Shown: positions 8,960 to 18,010, counted from the stretch's first letter. The stretch: DNA of 64,000 bases from Bin87 sp965116565 (GCA_965116565.1 OZ220699.1:3782001-3846000), one strand, 5' to 3'. A program made the numbers and translations. The notes: generated by a model not told the origin, from the letters alone.

Positions 8960-10558
8960 CTACGCCTCCACCGGGGCGGGCGACGCGCTGGACTCCTGGA
9001 AGTCGCGCGTAAGCTGGGACAGCAGGAAGAATATGTTCTCCACCGCGTTGGTGGCATCCACGATGATGCGCTGCTGGTCGCCGGCGTCCTCGGGCGTCAG
9101 GGCCAGGTAGCGGGCCCGCACCTCCTGCATCAGCACGCGACGGTCGCCCATCAGTTGCTCCACAAAGGCCCAACCGTCGGGGTCGTCCTCGTCGAGGGCG
9201 TCCAGGAAGATGAGGAACGCCGCGTCGGTGCCCTCCACCACGCTCATGCGGAATGCGTCCAGGGTCGGGTCCTCCGGCAGGCCGCCCAGGACCTCCGGGA
9301 TGGTCGAGAACTGCTCCTCCAGCCAGGTGATGAGCTTCTGCCGGCTGAGCACCAGGTTGCGCCGCTCGCTGGACTGGCCGGGCCGCTGTCGCCCCAGCTC
9401 ATCCAGGAACTCGTCGATGCGTGCGTTGACCTCGCGGGCCCACTCGCGAACAACGCCGGCGGGCTGGCCGTCGCGGGCGCGCTCCAGGTAGTCGGAGAAC
9501 ATGCCAAGGACGCGCCTCTGCTCCAGGTGCGTCAGGTCCAGCGCCGTCTCCACGTCGTCCATGGCCTGATCGTGGATGTACCAGGGCCGCGACTGCTGCT
9601 CGGACACGCTGGCCGGCCAGATGCGCGAGAACAGCCGCATCGTCCAGTCGGGAGCGGACAGCACCACGATGCGCGACGGCATGCCGAATATGATCACCGC
9701 GATCGCCATCTGCGGGCCCAGGCCGATGTCGGGCCAGGTGATCAGCGCCTTGACCAGCGGCACGTTGCCATACACCTCGATGTACAGCAGCGCCACCAGG
9801 ATGACCGCCGAGAAGAAGACCTGGCACGCCCAGAACATGCCAAGCTGCCGCGCCGTGCCGCTGAGGCCGTAGGACACCACCATCACGCTGATGGCCAGCC
9901 CCACGTACGACCCGTACACGTACATCAGCACCTGCTCCACGCCCACCAGGCCGGCGGCGGCCAGCCCGATGCCGAAGGCGACCACCGGCACCAGCGCCTG
10001 CACGATGAACGTCAGCAGCGCCCCGATGATGAACGACAGCAGGATGGAGCCGGCGGAGATGTCCAAGCCGGCGCGGAACCACGGCTGCTCGGACAGGGGC
10101 GCGGCCGACTCCTTGATCAGCACCAGCCCGAACAGCAGCGCGGCGACGCCGAACAGCATCGCGCCGGCCTCGCGGTAATTGCCGCGGCTGAACCGCGTGA
10201 CCACCACGCCGCCGATACCGACGCCGATCAGCGCGGCCACGCGAATATCGACGGTTACGATGAAGAGAATCAGCCCGACGCCCATCTGCGCGCCCAGGGC
10301 GATGGGGTAGCCCTGCCGGGCTGAGATAAGGCCCGACCGCAGCATGCTGATGGTGATGAAGGTTACGGCCGGCGAACTCTGCGTGATGGCGCCGGCCAGG
10401 GTCCCCCAGGCGAAGCCGGCGAAGCGGTTGTCGGCCAGGCGGCTGGCCAGCACGCGCAGACGCGGGCCGACCACGGCCTTGAGGTTCTCGGAAAGCAGCC
10501 ACATCCCGAAGAAGAGCAGCCCGACGCCGCCCAGGATGCCGCCAAAGACTTCAAGCAT
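8960..10558 (-). CDS. Na+/phosphate cotransporter family protein with PhoU-like tail
   Basis: The 532-residue protein has two Na/Pi-cotransporter repeats in the membrane part (~1-320), the first with the signature ITQSSPAVTF near residue 60, followed by a cytosolic helical region (~330-520) resembling PhoU. It probably moves inorganic phosphate with sodium, or supports phosphate control, in the inner membrane. The start MLEVFGGILGGVGLLFFGMW is the normal N-terminus for the family. Further downstream the window also carries a phosphonate-type ABC importer. Confidence 0.85.
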   Translation of the reverse strand: MLEVFGGILGGVGLLFFGMWLLSENLKAVVGPRLRVLASRLADNRFAGFAWGTLAGAITQSSPAVTFITISMLRSGLISARQGYPIALGAQMGVGLILFIVTVDIRVAALIGVGIGGVVVTRFSRGNYREAGAMLFGVAALLFGLVLIKESAAPLSEQPWFRAGLDISAGSILLSFIIGALLTFIVQALVPVVAFGIGLAAAGLVGVEQVLMYVYGSYVGLAISVMVVSYGLSGTARQLGMFWACQVFFSAVILVALLYIEVYGNVPLVKALITWPDIGLGPQMAIAVIIFGMPSRIVVLSAPDWTMRLFSRIWPASVSEQQSRPWYIHDQAMDDVETALDLTHLEQRRVLGMFSDYLERARDGQPAGVVREWAREVNARIDEFLDELGRQRPGQSSERRNLVLSRQKLITWLEEQFSTIPEVLGGLPEDPTLDAFRMSVVEGTDAAFLIFLDALDEDDPDGWAFVEQLMGDRRVLMQEVRARYLALTPEDAGDQQRIIVDATNAVENIFFLLSQLTRDFQESSASPAPVEA

Positions 10559-10702
10559 GAGTTATCGAGCCCCCGTCCACCAAGATATGAGACCCGATGG
10601 CATTATCGGCCGCAGGCGCGGGATATTCAAGCGGGCGCCGATGCACTGCCAACACCCAACACGAGCAGGGATTGAAGCGATTTATAGCGAATTTACTGCG
10701 GT

Positions 10703-10749
10703 TTACCCCAAGTTACTATGGTTTACAAGAATCTTGTAACTTGGGGTAA
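10703..10749. repeat. Perfect 14-base inverted repeat
   Basis: TTACCCCAAGTTAC (10703-10716) and its exact complement (10736-10749) flank 19 bases. The right arm touches the stop codon of the minus-strand gene ending at 10750. There is no T-run, so a simple terminator is doubtful. An operator or a mobile palindrome end is possible. Confidence 0.6.
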
Positions 10750-11370
10750 CTATGCCCCATCGCGGGGAACGGGCTTGCCGCTCCTGATCACAATATCGGA
10801 GCGGCTGTAAACGGCTGCGTCCCGAAACCTGGTAGCGGGTTTGATCACGCCGAACGTCTCCGTTCGGCCGCCTCCGCCGGCGCCGGCCGTGCTTGATTCG
10901 TATTTCCAGTCCGACGCTTGTAAAAACGCCAGGTGAACCCGCCACACTACCACCCGCCGGCCGGGTTCGATCGTAGCTGTCGGATCTACCAGGTAGCGCA
11001 CGACGCAATACCAGCCCGGATGGTCGTAGTGCGCCTGTAGCGCCCAGGGCCGTGCGCTGGCCTTGATCTCCAAGGAGTCGTTTGGCGCTGGCGTAGTGGG
11101 AGAGCCGCGCCGCTTCAGATCCGGGAAACGCTGTTGGGCAAGATCGGTATGCCGGTGTTTTTCATACACGGTCAGCGCGGAAAACGCTCGCGCGGCGAAT
11201 ATCCCAACCAGCGCGCTGAACACGTTGGCTTGCTCGAAATAGACCTCCACGAACTGGTCGACCTCATCCTCCACCGAGGCAATCACACGGGCCAATTGGC
11301 CGACCGTCAGGCCGGGAGGCAGCGGTACAGCGGAGTCGAACCAATCAGACCTGGAGAATCGGTCAGTCAT
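10750..11370 (-). CDS. Putative type II restriction endonuclease (PD-(D/E)XK)
   Basis: The 206-residue protein has FPDLKRRG followed 14 residues later by SLEIKAS, giving a PD-x14-ExK nuclease signature. Its start overlaps the methyltransferase stop by 8 bases on the same strand, the usual arrangement of a type II restriction-modification pair. The role is inferred from this context and the motif; I recognise no specific family or recognition sequence. A perfect inverted repeat follows the stop. Confidence 0.6.
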   Translation of the reverse strand: MTDRFSRSDWFDSAVPLPPGLTVGQLARVIASVEDEVDQFVEVYFEQANVFSALVGIFAARAFSALTVYEKHRHTDLAQQRFPDLKRRGSPTTPAPNDSLEIKASARPWALQAHYDHPGWYCVVRYLVDPTATIEPGRRVVVWRVHLAFLQASDWKYESSTAGAGGGGRTETFGVIKPATRFRDAAVYSRSDIVIRSGKPVPRDGA

Positions 11371-12310
11371 CTTCCAGGGTGGTCAGCAACGGAACTGCCC
11401 GAAGCGCCAGAGCGTGATACTCGCTCGACTCTTCAATCCCCACCGCATGCAGTCCCACCGCCCTCGCCGCGGCTATCGTGGAACCCGAGCCCATGAATGG
11501 GTCGAGAATCGTACCGGTGCCCAGGGGCAACGCGGCGCGGGCCAACTGTCGCATCAACCGCTGCGGCTTCAGCGACGGGTGCGGTGCGATTTCCCTTTCC
11601 GCCTTCGATGCCGGCGGGCTGATGATGACATCCCAGAATGGTTGGTCGTCGGAAATCCGGCGCAACCCTCCCGTTCCCCATCGCCGCAGGTTGTCCTGCA
11701 CCCTCCCTTCCAGGGGTTTGCGGAACAGTCCCCACGGTTCCCAACCCGAACGCGGCATCACCGAAACGTCCGCAAACTCTTCGTGAGCGCCCTTGGGACG
11801 GTCTCCGCCGCGCAGGGTCTTTACGACGCGAACTATCTCCCCTCGCTTTTCAAAGCCCGCCGCCATCATTGGCCCGTACACATGATGCGACAGCAGTGGA
11901 TTGGTCGCAATGAAAACGTGGGACCCCGGCACCAGGACCCGCATCAGCAGCGGCGCCAGACGGGCGAAGAATTTCTGCAGATTGGCTTCCTCAGTGGGTG
12001 TCAGTACCGTGAAGCGAGGTAGCGGGCTGCGTTGCGCGCCATCGAAACTCGGCGGAATGCGCCAAACGCCTCCTCTGCCGCTTTTGCGCTTGTTCAGCTG
12101 GTCCGACTGGTATTCGAGCAGCCCGTAGGGCGGATCGGTCACCACTGCGTGTATTGATGCAGCCTCCGCATTGGCCAGCCAATCGAAGGCGTCCGCCCGT
12201 ATCAGATCAGGATCATCTGGTACGCCCACCGCGACGTCAGTTCCCTGACCAGTCGTCGCCGGCAATTCAGAGTCATCCACAAAGTTGTGCAGTTCGGGCT
12301 GTATCGCCAT
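11363..12310 (-). CDS. Site-specific DNA methyltransferase (N6-adenine or N4-cytosine, beta class)
   Basis: The 315-residue protein has catalytic motif IV DPPYG at residues 59-63 and the AdoMet-binding motif I LDPFMGSGST near 270. This IV-before-I order marks a beta-class amino-methyltransferase. HPSLKPQRLM just before motif I is also typical. The start ATG at 12310 follows AGAGG; a TTG at 12349 is possible. It is coupled to a PD-(D/E)XK protein downstream, so it probably protects host DNA as part of a type II system. It starts 45 bases after the phage portal gene, so the pair may have been prophage cargo. Confidence 0.88.
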   Translation of the reverse strand: MAIQPELHNFVDDSELPATTGQGTDVAVGVPDDPDLIRADAFDWLANAEAASIHAVVTDPPYGLLEYQSDQLNKRKSGRGGVWRIPPSFDGAQRSPLPRFTVLTPTEEANLQKFFARLAPLLMRVLVPGSHVFIATNPLLSHHVYGPMMAAGFEKRGEIVRVVKTLRGGDRPKGAHEEFADVSVMPRSGWEPWGLFRKPLEGRVQDNLRRWGTGGLRRISDDQPFWDVIISPPASKAEREIAPHPSLKPQRLMRQLARAALPLGTGTILDPFMGSGSTIAAARAVGLHAVGIEESSEYHALALRAVPLLTTLEDD

Positions 12311-12355
12311 GCGTGCCTCTTGCGCGGCAAGGATAGCGCAGCGCTCCAAAGCTGT

Positions 12356-13687
12356 CTATTGAGCAGTTGGTCCGTCCCCCCACGGCACCTCCGGCAGATT
12401 GCGCTCGCGGCGCACCTCGTTGATGGTGATGACGCCGCGATCCAGCAGAGCCGTCTCCCGCTGCACGCGGCTGTTCTCGTCCTCCTGCAGCGCCTCGACC
12501 ACCGACAGGTCGAACTCCACCGTCAGCTGCGGGTAGCCCAGCTTGGGCAGCAGGGCGCGGTTCACCTGCTCCTCCAGGAACTTGACCTCCGGCACCACGG
12601 TGTTGCGCCAGAACATCCTCTCCGACGCCTGCACGTTGGCGTACGTGGCCCGCTCGAAATCGCCCAGCAGCAGCTTGGGCACGCCGTAGGTGCGGCTGAC
12701 CTCCTCAAGGCTCCAGCGCAGCCCCTGGATGAAATCGATGTCGCGGTGCGACAGCCCCAGCGTTTTCACGTCTCGCACGGCGGAGGCCACGGCGGGACGG
12801 TGGGCATTGCCGGGACCCTGATACCGCTGCTCCCATCGGGCGTAGAAGTCCTCGAGTTCGGCGTCGTTCATCTCCTGGTTGGTCAGCAGCAGGAAATCGG
12901 GCCGCGCCGAGTTGCGCAGCAGGTGCCGGTTGAAGTGCAGGCCCTCGTGCCCCATGTCCGCCGACAGCCGCGCCGGCGCCAGCGGCGAGAGGCCGGCCAT
13001 CTCCTCCAGCGGGTTGAAATAGCGGAGCCACACCACCTCGTCGGGAGTGTAGGCCACCTGCTCCACCGCGCCGCGATACACGAAGCCGCGCACGTAGCGC
13101 CGCCGGTCGGGAATCACGGCCATGCGGTCGGGACGCAGGGGCCACAGTTCCGGCTCACCGTCCTCGCCGCGCTCGATGGCCCAGAACGCCGCGCCCCACA
13201 GGCACAGGTAGATCTCGGTGGCGCGCCACAGGTCGGCGCGGGTGTACCACGGGTTGACCCGCTCCAGCAGCCGCGACACCGGATGGGACGCCTCAACGGG
13301 TACGCGCCGCTCGCCCTTTGCCTGTGGTTCGACAAGCTCACCATGAGCGGCGCTTCTCCGCTCACCCTGTGCTTCGCTTCCCCGCTCACCCTGAGCCTGT
13401 CGAAGGGCCGACTCCGTTCGGTACACGCGCAGGAGCGGCCGCGTCACCGCCTCAGAGCGCAACCTCACCGCGGAGTACACGGACGGCGACGTCGCCATGT
13501 AGCGCCCATATTCCGGACGCGCCCAGCCCTCGGCGCCCGCGCCAATCCCCGCATCGCCGCTCATCCTGAGCCCGTCGAAGGACGCCGCCGCCGCGCGGTT
13601 GGCCCGCTGCACCACGACGCCCGGCCCCCTGCCATCTTCGTCCTTTCTGGAAAATGCACGCAGCATCTTTCCGATTCCCAACATCAT
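12356..13687 (-). CDS. Phage portal protein (HK97 type) with in-frame repeat insertions
   Basis: The 443-residue protein has HK97-portal features: PSVYSAVRLRSEAVTRPL near the N-terminus, FNPLEEMAGLSPLAPAR, and GVPKLLLGDFERATYANV, with an NxxR-type C-terminal ERNLPEVPWGD. It would form the capsid vertex ring for DNA packaging. The start ATG (13687) has GGAGG and overlaps the terminase stop (ATGA). Two segments are foreign: a stretch near residues 100-135 rich in QGER/HGELVEP and one near 38 (SFDGLRMSG). Both are encoded by copies of a dispersed repeat. No capsid or tail genes follow, so the prophage is incomplete. Confidence 0.85.
   Translation of the reverse strand: MMLGIGKMLRAFSRKDEDGRGPGVVVQRANRAAAASFDGLRMSGDAGIGAGAEGWARPEYGRYMATSPSVYSAVRLRSEAVTRPLLRVYRTESALRQAQGERGSEAQGERRSAAHGELVEPQAKGERRVPVEASHPVSRLLERVNPWYTRADLWRATEIYLCLWGAAFWAIERGEDGEPELWPLRPDRMAVIPDRRRYVRGFVYRGAVEQVAYTPDEVVWLRYFNPLEEMAGLSPLAPARLSADMGHEGLHFNRHLLRNSARPDFLLLTNQEMNDAELEDFYARWEQRYQGPGNAHRPAVASAVRDVKTLGLSHRDIDFIQGLRWSLEEVSRTYGVPKLLLGDFERATYANVQASERMFWRNTVVPEVKFLEEQVNRALLPKLGYPQLTVEFDLSVVEALQEDENSRVQRETALLDRGVITINEVRRERNLPEVPWGDGPTAQ
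13328..13406. repeat. Cluster of REP-like repeats inserted inside the portal gene
   Basis: Copies of the unit TTCGACAAGCTCACC-ATGAGC and its complement CCGCTCACC-CTGAGCCTGTCG lie at 13328-13350, ~13356-13375 (degraded) and 13381-13406. A further copy lies at 13561-13582 in the same gene. Related copies are in the terminase gene (14356-14380) and between genes at 20185-20262 and 27861-27874. Confidence 0.8.
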
Positions 13688-15231
13688 ACTCCTGACCTCC
13701 AATCGTTATGTTCACCAAGGCCGTCCAGCCAGAACTCATCGGGATCGTCGTCGAGAAACGCCAGCATCAGCGCGTCGGCCTTGTCCGGCGACTGAGCGCC
13801 GCGTTTTCGCATGCTCTCCTTGCTTTCCATGAGCAGGCGGCCGCGGCTGTTGTAGCGGTAACGGAGCGACGCCAGTTCCGAGATCAACTCGGTGTCGCGG
13901 GGGATGCGGATGCGACGGTCCCGAAACCGTCCGGCCAGCAACCGGTAGCCCTCGGCGCGCAGGTTGGCGCAGGTGCGGTCGCGCCGCGGCCCCTCGGCCA
14001 CGTTTATTCCCTGGGCGCGCACTCCCTGCTCCCGCAGGCGGTCAACCACGCCGGCTCCGACCCCGATGTCGTCCACGTTCACCGCGTCGGGACGGTGTTC
14101 GCGCACCGCCACCATCACCCGGCCCACGGCGGACATGGTGTCCATGCGGGAGAAGGCGCGGATCGACTCCACGCGGTCGCCGCGCCGCATCAGCACCACC
14201 GTGCGGTCGCTGCCGAAGCGGGCCACGTCCACGCCGACGACCACGCGCCCGTATCCGCCCATCGATGAACCCGCCGAGGGCCCCATGCCGGGCAGAAACA
14301 GGTCGAACGGATCGTCCTGGACCGTCTGTCTCCATGCTCCAACCGCGCCGGCGCGCTCATCCTGAGCCTGTCGAAGGATGGGCGCATCCTCATCCTCCTC
14401 GTAAATCGCCGCGTTAATGTCCTCCATTGAAATCAAGTTGTCCTCCCCTCGCAGCGGGAACTCGCCCCGCACTCTGGAGCGGAACAGGTCGCTGTTCTCG
14501 CCCCAAACTTCGCGGCGTTCCTCCACCCACTCCGCCGTGGTCAGGCCGGCAATTTCGATGCGGCCCTCCCTCACGTTGGGCGACTCCAGCGCCGATATCG
14601 TGATCGGGCGGTAGATGCCTATCTCCTCGTGGAACGCCCGGTGAAACGGCCCGGACGTGGATGTGGGATTGCCGATGAGCAGCAGCGTCGGGTTCTGCGA
14701 GGTCATCACCGAGTCGATGGCCTCGTAGATCTCCTCGTCCACCCCCTCGGCCTCGTCAACGACCACCAGGACGTTGGGGCAGTGGAACCCCTGGAACTGG
14801 TCCGCGCCGTCGGCCGACAGCCCCAGGGCGTAGCGGTCCTCGGCCAGATCCCAGCGGGTGTCCAGCATCGTGCCGCCCAGCATGTCCGCCGCGCCGCGAT
14901 GCAGGCGGTGGATCTGCCGCCACAACACGTGGCGAACCTGCCGGAAAGTCGGCGCGGTGCTCAGAACGATGGCCGGGTCGTGGCAGTGCAGGTACCACAG
15001 CACGGCCACCGCCGCGATGAAGTCCTTGCCCAGGCCATTGCCCGACTTGACCGCCACGCGCCGCTCCCGCATCACCGCGTCCAGCACCTCGCGCTGCTTT
15101 TCCCAGGGGTCCACCCCCAGCACGTCCGTAGCGAACCGCAGGGGATGGACCCAGTTTTCGTTGCCGCCGGCCCGGAACCGGGACAGGTCCGGTTCCGGCC
15201 GATCGAACTCCGACAGATCAGGTTCCGACAA
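13684..15231 (-). CDS. Phage terminase large subunit
   Basis: The 515-residue protein has the packaging ATPase motifs RVAVKSGNGLGKD (Walker A, ~55-67) and VLVVVDEAEG (Walker B), the coupling segment LLIGNPTS, and an RNase H-like nuclease domain beginning VVVGVDVARFGSDR. It cuts and pumps phage DNA into the capsid. The start is uncertain: the frame stays open upstream without an ATG. The TTG at 15231 has CGGAG before it, but it lies inside a run of 15-base repeats encoding DLSEP/DLSEF. Near residue 285 an insertion encodes LRQAQDER, a copy of the dispersed REP-like repeat at 14356-14380. It is coupled to the portal gene by an ATGA overlap. Confidence 0.85.
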   Translation of the reverse strand: MSEPDLSEFDRPEPDLSRFRAGGNENWVHPLRFATDVLGVDPWEKQREVLDAVMRERRVAVKSGNGLGKDFIAAVAVLWYLHCHDPAIVLSTAPTFRQVRHVLWRQIHRLHRGAADMLGGTMLDTRWDLAEDRYALGLSADGADQFQGFHCPNVLVVVDEAEGVDEEIYEAIDSVMTSQNPTLLLIGNPTSTSGPFHRAFHEEIGIYRPITISALESPNVREGRIEIAGLTTAEWVEERREVWGENSDLFRSRVRGEFPLRGEDNLISMEDINAAIYEEDEDAPILRQAQDERAGAVGAWRQTVQDDPFDLFLPGMGPSAGSSMGGYGRVVVGVDVARFGSDRTVVLMRRGDRVESIRAFSRMDTMSAVGRVMVAVREHRPDAVNVDDIGVGAGVVDRLREQGVRAQGINVAEGPRRDRTCANLRAEGYRLLAGRFRDRRIRIPRDTELISELASLRYRYNSRGRLLMESKESMRKRGAQSPDKADALMLAFLDDDPDEFWLDGLGEHNDWRSGV

Positions 15232-15359
15232 GTCGAACTCCGACAGATCAGGTTCCGATAGATCGCGTTCCGGCGCCGGCTCGTCTGCTGCCGGTCCAGG
15301 TTCAGTTGGTACATATTCATCAAGGGCTTGAGTGCCGTCCGTCCACGGCTGGACCAGCG

Positions 15360-15608
15360 CTAGCCCCGGTTGGGTCGGGGACGCATGGCGGCGATCCGGG
15401 CGCGGCGAAGCCTGATGGCCTCACCCCCGGGACGCAGCGGCGACGACTCCACGCCGGCCTCGGGCGCCGCGCCGTCCGGCGGGCTGAACAGGAAACCACA
15501 GACCTTGCAGCGATAGACCGTGTGGTCCTGGCCGTCCAGCCGGACCAGTTCGAGCAACGCCTCTGAATTACAACGACGACAATTCAACACGTACACCTCA
15601 AGCGCCAT
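15360..15608 (-). CDS. Small zinc-ribbon protein of the prophage remnant
   Basis: The 82-residue protein starts MALEVYVLNCRRC and has a second knuckle CKVCG, so C-x2-C...C-x2-C forms one zinc ribbon of ~35 residues, followed by a basic tail. It lies directly upstream of the terminase gene on the same strand, a place where small DNA-binding or small-terminase proteins occur. A longer start at 15677 exists. No clear ribosome binding site is seen. Confidence 0.55.
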   Translation of the reverse strand: MALEVYVLNCRRCNSEALLELVRLDGQDHTVYRCKVCGFLFSPPDGAAPEAGVESSPLRPGGEAIRLRRARIAAMRPRPNRG

Positions 15609-15851
15609 TGGGCGCGGATACAAAAATTCATCCGCCGGTGTCAGGCGAACGTATGTACAGGTTATTGAGGCCGACACCCCAGCGTCAACGGCCCCGTGTC
15701 AGCGATGTAAAATTCGTCACGGCAATCTATGACACCATGAAACGAACCGTCCCGATGGAGCGTGATAGGATGTAACAGTCGGTCGGCTACCTTGAGGTAC
15801 GTCCCATTTAAACAATAGCGCAGGCAATGAAAAAACTCTCCAGAGGCAACA

Positions 15852-16859
15852 ATGTTCGCCCAACTAATTAGAGAATTGAACAGGATGCAAGGCCCAATCC
15901 AACTAACAACCAGCGTTGAGATAGATGACAAAGGTTATTTGGACCGCTCCTGTCCATCGGACGAATGCGGCGAACGATTCAAGGTTGCTTTTGAAGAATG
16001 GCAAAGTTTGGTGACCGAACAATCTATGTGGTGCCCTAGATGCGGACATGCGGAAGGTTCGGCGTCGTGGAGCACGCCTGAACAACGTGAGCAGCATTTA
16101 AGCGAGGCACGTAACTACGTGCGGAAAAGAATCGGCAATGCGATAAATCGACAAGCTCGAAGCTTCAACGCGCAACAAAAACCCGGAAGTTTCATCAAGA
16201 TGCGGATGTCGTATCGGCCAGGCCGCCCCGAGTTAGTGATGCCCGCCAAAGCCTCGGAGGTGATGACACAAGATTTCCGGTGTGAACACTGCGCATGTAG
16301 ATACACGTCGATTGGAGCGGCATTCTTCTGTCCCGCGTGTGGCAAGGACTCTATATTGGCAAACTTTTGGACCTCATTGGAAACCACGAAACTGACCGTG
16401 CGCAACATCACCGCACTGCGTCAGACCATGGAGGAACTATCGGGGAAAGATGTTGCAGCGGATATGAGCCGGCAACTCCTAGAAGAGGCTTTGGGAAAAG
16501 TGGTTGCATGTTTTCAGAAATTTGCCGAGGTACGTTTCTTAGAGTTGAAGAACGCGATCGATTTTGAGATCCGCCCTAACCTCTTTCAAAACCTCGCAGA
16601 ATCTGACAGGATTTGGCGTGCAGCAATATCCACTGGATACACCGATATCTTGACCAACAATGAATACCAACGATTGGTGGCTTACTTTCAACAGCGCCAT
16701 GTATTGGAGCACCAAGACGGATTCATCGATCAAATGTATGTTGACCGTACGGACGACCGACGGTTTAAAGTTGGACAGCGGTTAGTGGTAACAGACGATG
16801 GTGTGCTAGATCTAATCGCGCTGTGCGAAAAGCTTGCGCAGGGCATTAATTCCCATTGA
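15852..16859 (+). CDS. Unrecognised zinc-ribbon protein with HEPN-like C-terminus
   Basis: The 335-residue protein has three cysteine knuckles (CPSDECG; CPRCG; CEHC...CPACG) in the first ~165 residues. It then has a helical domain with QQRHVLEHQDGFID near residue 285. R-x4-H in this setting is the catalytic signature of HEPN RNases. A link to toxin or defence functions is an inference, supported by the toxin-antitoxin pair just downstream. The gene is less GC-rich than its surroundings. The start ATG at 15852 has a weak AGAGG-like site upstream. Confidence 0.55.
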   Translation: MFAQLIRELNRMQGPIQLTTSVEIDDKGYLDRSCPSDECGERFKVAFEEWQSLVTEQSMWCPRCGHAEGSASWSTPEQREQHLSEARNYVRKRIGNAINRQARSFNAQQKPGSFIKMRMSYRPGRPELVMPAKASEVMTQDFRCEHCACRYTSIGAAFFCPACGKDSILANFWTSLETTKLTVRNITALRQTMEELSGKDVAADMSRQLLEEALGKVVACFQKFAEVRFLELKNAIDFEIRPNLFQNLAESDRIWRAAISTGYTDILTNNEYQRLVAYFQQRHVLEHQDGFIDQMYVDRTDDRRFKVGQRLVVTDDGVLDLIALCEKLAQGINSH

Positions 16860-16952
16860 TACAACTGGATTGAAAGCGATGGGGCTACCAGTGTTTGAGA
16901 TTCTCGGCGTCTTGGTATGGGCCCGGTCAATTTTCCACGTGGAGAGAGAGCA

Positions 16953-17153
16953 ATGAAAACCGTCGCAGAAATTCAGCAAGCGATTTTGGAACTGCCCGAG
17001 GATGACTATGCCCAACTGAGCCGCTGGTTTCACGAACTGGACTGGCAACAGTGGGACTCCGAGATTGAGCGGGATTCCAGCGACGGGAAGCTCAACTTCC
17101 TGGCCGATCAAGCCGCCAGGGCTAAAGCCGACGGCACGATGCGGGAACTCTGA
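16953..17153 (+). CDS. Antitoxin of a RelE-type toxin-antitoxin pair
   Basis: The 66-residue protein begins MKTVAEIQQAILELPEDDY, a typical N-terminal helix-turn of small antitoxins that pair with ParE/RelE toxins, then has an acidic middle and basic tail. GGAGAG precedes the ATG. Its stop overlaps the toxin start by one base (TGATG), which couples their translation. The complex probably represses its own promoter. Confidence 0.7.
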   Translation: MKTVAEIQQAILELPEDDYAQLSRWFHELDWQQWDSEIERDSSDGKLNFLADQAARAKADGTMREL

Positions 17154-17407
17154 TGCATCGGGCCACCCCGGAGTTTTGGGATCTCCTTGATGGGCTCCCG
17201 GAACACATTCGGAGGATAGCCACGCAAAACTTTGACCGACTCAAAGCCAACCCCCGGCATCCGTCCCTGCAATTCAAAAAGGTTGGAACTTTCTGGTCAG
17301 TACGGGTTGGACGTTCATACCGCGCCCTTGCCGTCGAGGACGGCGATGATTTCATCTGGGTTTGGATCGGCTCCCATGGCGAGTACGACCACCGGATAAG
17401 GCCATGA
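17153..17407 (+). CDS. RelE/ParE-superfamily toxin
   Basis: The 84-residue protein has the fold pattern of this family: LPEHIRRIATQNFDRLKANP, then SLQFKKVG-FWSVRVGRSYRAL, ending in WIGSHGEYDHRI. The conserved C-terminal EYD and basic residues fit an mRNA interferase-like toxin. It partners with the antitoxin directly upstream. Its stop overlaps the start of a DUF2283-like frame (ATGA). Confidence 0.78.
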   Translation: MHRATPEFWDLLDGLPEHIRRIATQNFDRLKANPRHPSLQFKKVGTFWSVRVGRSYRALAVEDGDDFIWVWIGSHGEYDHRIRP

Positions 17408-17628
17408 GGGTCAAATACTTTGCGGATACCGACACGCTGTACATTGAACTGTACGCCGCCAGCAGGTTAGCGTCTGACCACAGACCGTCAGAGTTTGGCC
17501 CATACGACCAGAACAGCAGTCGCAACAACTGCCATCACCTGAATCGTAAAGAGCCCAGCGGCTTCCTGAGCCCGGTTGCGTTTGCGGTCTTCCTCGTCGC
17601 TGAAAATAGAGGCAAACGCATAAGCTAA
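17404..17628 (+). pseudogene. Truncated DUF2283-type gene
   Basis: The first ~19 codons (MRVKYFADTDTLYIELYAA) match the start of DUF2283 proteins, small proteins often next to toxin-antitoxin modules. After ~17460 the similarity ends, and the frame runs on to 17628 antisense to a membrane-protein gene. The family is normally ~60-70 residues, so the 3' part was lost by a deletion or insertion at ~17460. Confidence 0.6.
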
Positions 17629-17850
17629 GCACACGAAGTATGCTCCGACGGTGATTGCTCCGGTGAGCATCGCCTGGATCCGGAATCTGTCGGAAGCGAG
17701 AACTTCGTCGGAGAATCCCACGAGGGTGAACAACGCCGCCAATGATGCGGTGGCAAGGGTGATTACAGCGATGCAGATCGGGTCCCAGCGGTTGGGCACG
17801 GAGGCGTTCGGATTGCTAATCTTTGTTTCGCAGTTTCCGGTCGCGCACAT
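17488..17850 (-). CDS. Small membrane protein
   Basis: The 120-residue protein has a polar N-terminus followed by three hydrophobic segments (ICIAVITLATASLAALFTLV, the AITVGAYFVCLAYAFA stretch, and the C-terminal VMAVVATAVLVVWA), with a charged loop DEEDRKRNRAQE. Not recognised. It overlaps the gene upstream by 35 bases on the same strand, so the two are probably translated together. Confidence 0.5.
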   Translation of the reverse strand: MCATGNCETKISNPNASVPNRWDPICIAVITLATASLAALFTLVGFSDEVLASDRFRIQAMLTGAITVGAYFVCLAYAFASIFSDEEDRKRNRAQEAAGLFTIQVMAVVATAVLVVWAKL

Positions 17851-18010
17851 AGCTGAACCCCAGTGCAGCCGCCGCGAATAACACGCAAGCCACGGTACTC
17901 CAGATGAAGACCCCCTCATCTTCGTATTTGCGGCTGGCCAAATACGCGCCCCAACTGGGGATCCCAGCGGCGACAATAAAAACCGCCAGGTAGAACCATG
18001 CGCCTTTCAT
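17816..18010 (-). CDS. Small membrane protein, upstream partner
   Basis: The 64-residue protein (from MKGAWFYLAVFIV) has two hydrophobic segments separated by SRKYEDEG and a basic end, RDRKLRNKD. It overlaps the next small membrane gene. The pair may form a membrane complex; function unknown. Confidence 0.5.
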   Translation of the reverse strand: MKGAWFYLAVFIVAAGIPSWGAYLASRKYEDEGVFIWSTVACVLFAAAALGFSYVRDRKLRNKD

